Source: Perlabentimonas sp034003245 (GTDB taxonomy: Bacteria; Bacteroidota; Bacteroidia; Bacteroidales; Tenuifilaceae). From it: 64,000 nucleotides of DNA. A program made the position numbers and the translations under genes. Positions 61,895-64,000 of the stretch are shown piece after piece; positions within the stretch are counted from its first letter, which is position 1; each line of letters opens with the position of its first letter. The notes beneath the pieces were generated by a model. That model ran no database searches. It saw nothing but the letters and a program-made list of their open reading frames with translations, and was not told where the DNA came from. The DNA is taken from assembly GCA_034003245.1 (NCBI GenBank), contig JAVEYY010000026.1:6456-70455 (forward strand), read 5' to 3'.

Positions 61895-62424
61895 AAGTTG
61901 TACCCTTCCCACGAAACTATCTCATCAATCGATTTACGCACCAAGTGCCTCTCAGAGTAGTTGTTCTTTTCCTGAGGAAATCCTAAAGGAATAAGTGCAA
62001 ATGGTGCGATGCCTTTTGGTAACCTAAGAATTTCAGCGCAACGCATGGCATCGAACTTGCAAATCCAGCAGGTTGCTAAGTCATTGTCGGTTGCCGCCAG
62101 GGTAATATGGTCTATGGCTATGGCCAAGTCCACATCGCAATGATCCTTTCCATCGGCCCTTCGCCACGACTCAAAATGATTTCCACACACAACTATAATT
62201 GCTGGCGCTGAACTAAGCCAAGCACCGGAGTAACATTTCAAAATCTCTTCGCGCAATGGCGATTGGGTTATCACCACAAACCTCCAGGGTTGCGCATTTG
62301 TAGCTGAAGGGGCTATCCGGGCGGCCTCAAGTACATTCATAATAGTTTCCTTTGATAAGGACTGTGCGCTGTATGACCTGCATGAGTAACGGTCTTTTGC
62401 TAACTTCAAAAAATTGCTCATCAT
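61891..62424 (-). CDS. Nitroreductase-family flavoprotein
   Basis: 177 residues, an FMN-binding nitroreductase fold: FLKLAKDRYSCRSYSAQSL, ARIAPSATNAQPWRFVVI, IDHITLAATDNDLATCWI, APFALIPLGFPQEK. Such enzymes reduce nitro groups, quinones or flavins with NAD(P)H, or act in modification pathways. Thirty bases downstream of the radical SAM gene on the same strand, so probably the third gene of that operon. Starts with two adjacent ATG codons. Confidence 0.9.
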   Translation of the reverse strand: MMSNFLKLAKDRYSCRSYSAQSLSKETIMNVLEAARIAPSATNAQPWRFVVITQSPLREEILKCYSGAWLSSAPAIIVVCGNHFESWRRADGKDHCDVDLAIAIDHITLAATDNDLATCWICKFDAMRCAEILRLPKGIAPFALIPLGFPQEKNNYSERHLVRKSIDEIVSWEGYNF

Positions 62425-62454
62425 TATGGATTTAACTGTTTATAATTTTAGCCA

Positions 62455-63516
62455 TCAAATTTGGGCTTCTTCAATCATTCTTTTGTGGCAAACAATAGGA
62501 TTGCTCATATCGCCATGCCAATTATGAAAACCATTGCCATTGCAATCGGCATAGCTACTGCAGTAGGAACAATCTCCTACCCTATTCCAACTTCTATCGC
62601 GAAAAGGTTGAAACTTAGTTTCCCAAATTTCGAAAAAATTATCGGTATAGATATTTCCCTGAACAAATGCCTTATCAATATTTGGACAAGCCGATATGGA
62701 ACCATCAATTAGGATTGAGCCAATGTTCACACCAGCTCTACAGAAAAATAGACTATCGCGAACTTTATCCTCATATTCTCCAACGTATCCTTCGCAGCTA
62801 AATTGCACATTTATCAACCCCTGTGTACGCTCTTTGGATATAAACTCCATTAATTCAACAAGCTGATTACTGTTTATTGAGAGTTCGGGATTATTTTCTG
62901 CCCGGCCAATGGGAACTATGGTAAACAGGCGCCATGCCTTAACGCCCAGATTAACCAGCAAGTCCTTTATTTCGGAAAGCTGATGAATATTTCGGGGGTT
63001 CACGCAGGTAACCACATCGAAGTTAAGGCGCGACGAACTGGCTGCAATTCCTATGGCCTGAACAACTTTACCAAAGCTTTTGGTGTCATTCCTTAACCAG
63101 CTATGCGTGTCCTCAAGTCCATCGAGAGAGATGGTAAGGGCGCCAAGCCCTGCATTTAGAAGTGATATATGCTTTTGCTGTGTGTAGAGGGTTCCATTGC
63201 TCACCAGCGACCAGCGTAATCCCCTCTTTCGGATTTCCAGTCCACACTGCTCAAGATCGTTCCTGAGCAATGGTTCGCCACCCGTTAATACAACTATTAA
63301 ATCTTTTGATGGCTTTTCAATAGTATCGATTGCTCCCCAAAAATCGCCCAAAGGCATATCGGGGATATGGCTTTCCTTTTTGCAATCGCTTCCGCAATGC
63401 CGACAGTTTAGGTTACAGCGAGTTGTACACTCCCAAAATAGGTATGTTAACTTGTGCTGTTTAACCTGTGATTTTCGAAACTTTCGGAAAGCAGCCCTTT
63501 TTAAAGACGAAAGCAT
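62455..63516 (-). CDS. Radical SAM/SPASM enzyme of the rSAM/lipoprotein system
   Basis: 353 residues. Radical SAM cluster CNLNCRHC at about residues 33-40, GGEPLL SAM-binding motif, SNGTLY and SLDGLEDTHSWLR. The C-terminal SPASM region carries extra cysteines (CRAGVN, CPNIDK, CSYCSSYADC, CHKRM) for auxiliary Fe-S clusters. Its pairing with a small lipoprotein matches the predicted rSAM/lipoprotein systems of Bacteroidota (TIGR04133/TIGR04134 as I recall), in which the enzyme is thought to modify the lipoprotein. Its ATG directly follows the lipoprotein TAG with no gap. Confidence 0.85.
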   Translation of the reverse strand: MLSSLKRAAFRKFRKSQVKQHKLTYLFWECTTRCNLNCRHCGSDCKKESHIPDMPLGDFWGAIDTIEKPSKDLIVVLTGGEPLLRNDLEQCGLEIRKRGLRWSLVSNGTLYTQQKHISLLNAGLGALTISLDGLEDTHSWLRNDTKSFGKVVQAIGIAASSSRLNFDVVTCVNPRNIHQLSEIKDLLVNLGVKAWRLFTIVPIGRAENNPELSINSNQLVELMEFISKERTQGLINVQFSCEGYVGEYEDKVRDSLFFCRAGVNIGSILIDGSISACPNIDKAFVQGNIYTDNFFEIWETKFQPFRDRSWNRVGDCSYCSSYADCNGNGFHNWHGDMSNPIVCHKRMIEEAQI

Positions 63517-63882
63517 CTAATTCGAGTCAAGTAAAATATCGAGGTAAACAACATCGGGGAAGTTCATAAGAACAGTATCTTTACTGCTAAATACGCCGCT
63601 CTCTTCGGCATCAACATCCTCGAAAGCAACTTTTAGCTGATCTAACCGCAAAGTATAAAAACCAAATCGGCCTTCGTCGTTGGTTGTAGTGTACTGTATT
63701 CCATCCTGAACTGAAACCCGAATACCCTTTACTGGGAGACCCGTAGCACGGGACTTAACTTGACCCTCGATAAGCACATCGAGGCCAAAATCCTGAGGTG
63801 TTCCGTAGCAGGCTTGAAAAATAAAAAGTGCAGTTGTAAAACTCAACCCACCAACAATATTTCGTAGCAATCTACTTTTCAT
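63517..63882 (-). CDS. Small lipoprotein, predicted target of adjacent radical SAM enzyme
   Basis: 121 residues. Signal peptide with lipobox FQACYGTP (Cys25). The mature 97 residues resemble a carboxypeptidase-regulatory-like beta sandwich (VLIEGQVKSRATGLPVKGIRV, YTTTNDEGRFGFYTL) that ends in an acidic stretch and DILLDSN. The CYGTP start and the context match the lipoprotein of the rSAM/lipoprotein systems. First gene of a three-gene unit. Upstream to 64000 are 118 AT-rich bases with dispersed cttagcgtt text and no gene. Confidence 0.8.
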   Translation of the reverse strand: MKSRLLRNIVGGLSFTTALFIFQACYGTPQDFGLDVLIEGQVKSRATGLPVKGIRVSVQDGIQYTTTNDEGRFGFYTLRLDQLKVAFEDVDAEESGVFSSKDTVLMNFPDVVYLDILLDSN

Positions 63883-64000
63883 CTGTTTATATTTTCATTG
63901 TTTAGTACATATTTTATTCACTGCGAAAACGCTAAGAGAGTCAAAATTTCATCTTCATGCTCTATGGCAATAGTCGTGTGTGCTTAGCGTTGAGATCAGT

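Overview
The window reads as a chromosomal segment of a Bacteroidota bacterium, most like the order Bacteroidales/Marinilabiliales; I do not assign a genus. The signs are lineage-typical families (GldB-like lipoprotein, PUR-alpha-like DUF3276, DUF1573 lipoprotein, long NusB, DUF4407, rSAM/lipoprotein pair), repeated promoter boxes of the Bacteroides type (-33 TTTG, -7 TAnnTTTG) and almost no Shine-Dalgarno sequences. The redox genes suggest an anaerobic or microaerobic life. No rRNA, tRNA, CRISPR array, intact transposase or prophage gene was recognised.

Positions 1-11500: a truncated TPR/PD40 protein, a membrane-anchored MutS-like ATPase, a rubrerythrin-type protein, then a three-gene minus-strand operon (NuoE-like, NuoF-like, and a 1227-residue GltD/ferredoxin/formate-dehydrogenase-like fusion) that looks like a cytosolic, possibly electron-bifurcating NAD(P)H complex, and glutamate dehydrogenase. 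Positions 11776-18320: two tandem paralogues that join receiver-like domains to the ATP-binding half of PEP synthase. Positions 18965-23183: a molybdate/tungstate locus (DUF364, ModE-like regulator, WtpABC-type ABC transporter) with a candidate ModE operator and heptamer-repeat spacers.

Positions 23385-38816: mostly housekeeping (miaA, smpB, coaE, yajC, nusB), plus a Pif1-like helicase, a GldB-like lipoprotein and a FecCD-type metal-chelate ABC transporter. Positions 39018-44850: FeoAB fusion, a duplicated SiaC-like protein, ferritin, and a dnaX gene split at an A11 tract. Positions 44995-48760: a PAS/GAF membrane sensor without an output domain and a DUF4407 membrane protein.

Positions 48865-58486: a large chemotaxis operon read on the minus strand in the order receiver, CheZ-like coiled-coil protein, STAS, CheY, CheA, CheW, CheR, histidine-kinase-like protein lacking its phospho-acceptor His, CheD, CheB. 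It faces a Crp/Fnr regulator across a shared promoter region holding an FNR-type palindrome. Positions 59375-63882: a single receiver, an HU-SPOR membrane protein, a YgjP-like metallopeptidase, a nitroreductase, and a radical SAM/SPASM enzyme coupled to a small lipoprotein.

The observations most worth a second look are the dnaX slippage site, the CheZ-like protein in the che operon, the tandem receiver/PEP-synthase-like proteins, the redox complex with a lost formate-dehydrogenase active-site residue, and the rSAM/lipoprotein system.
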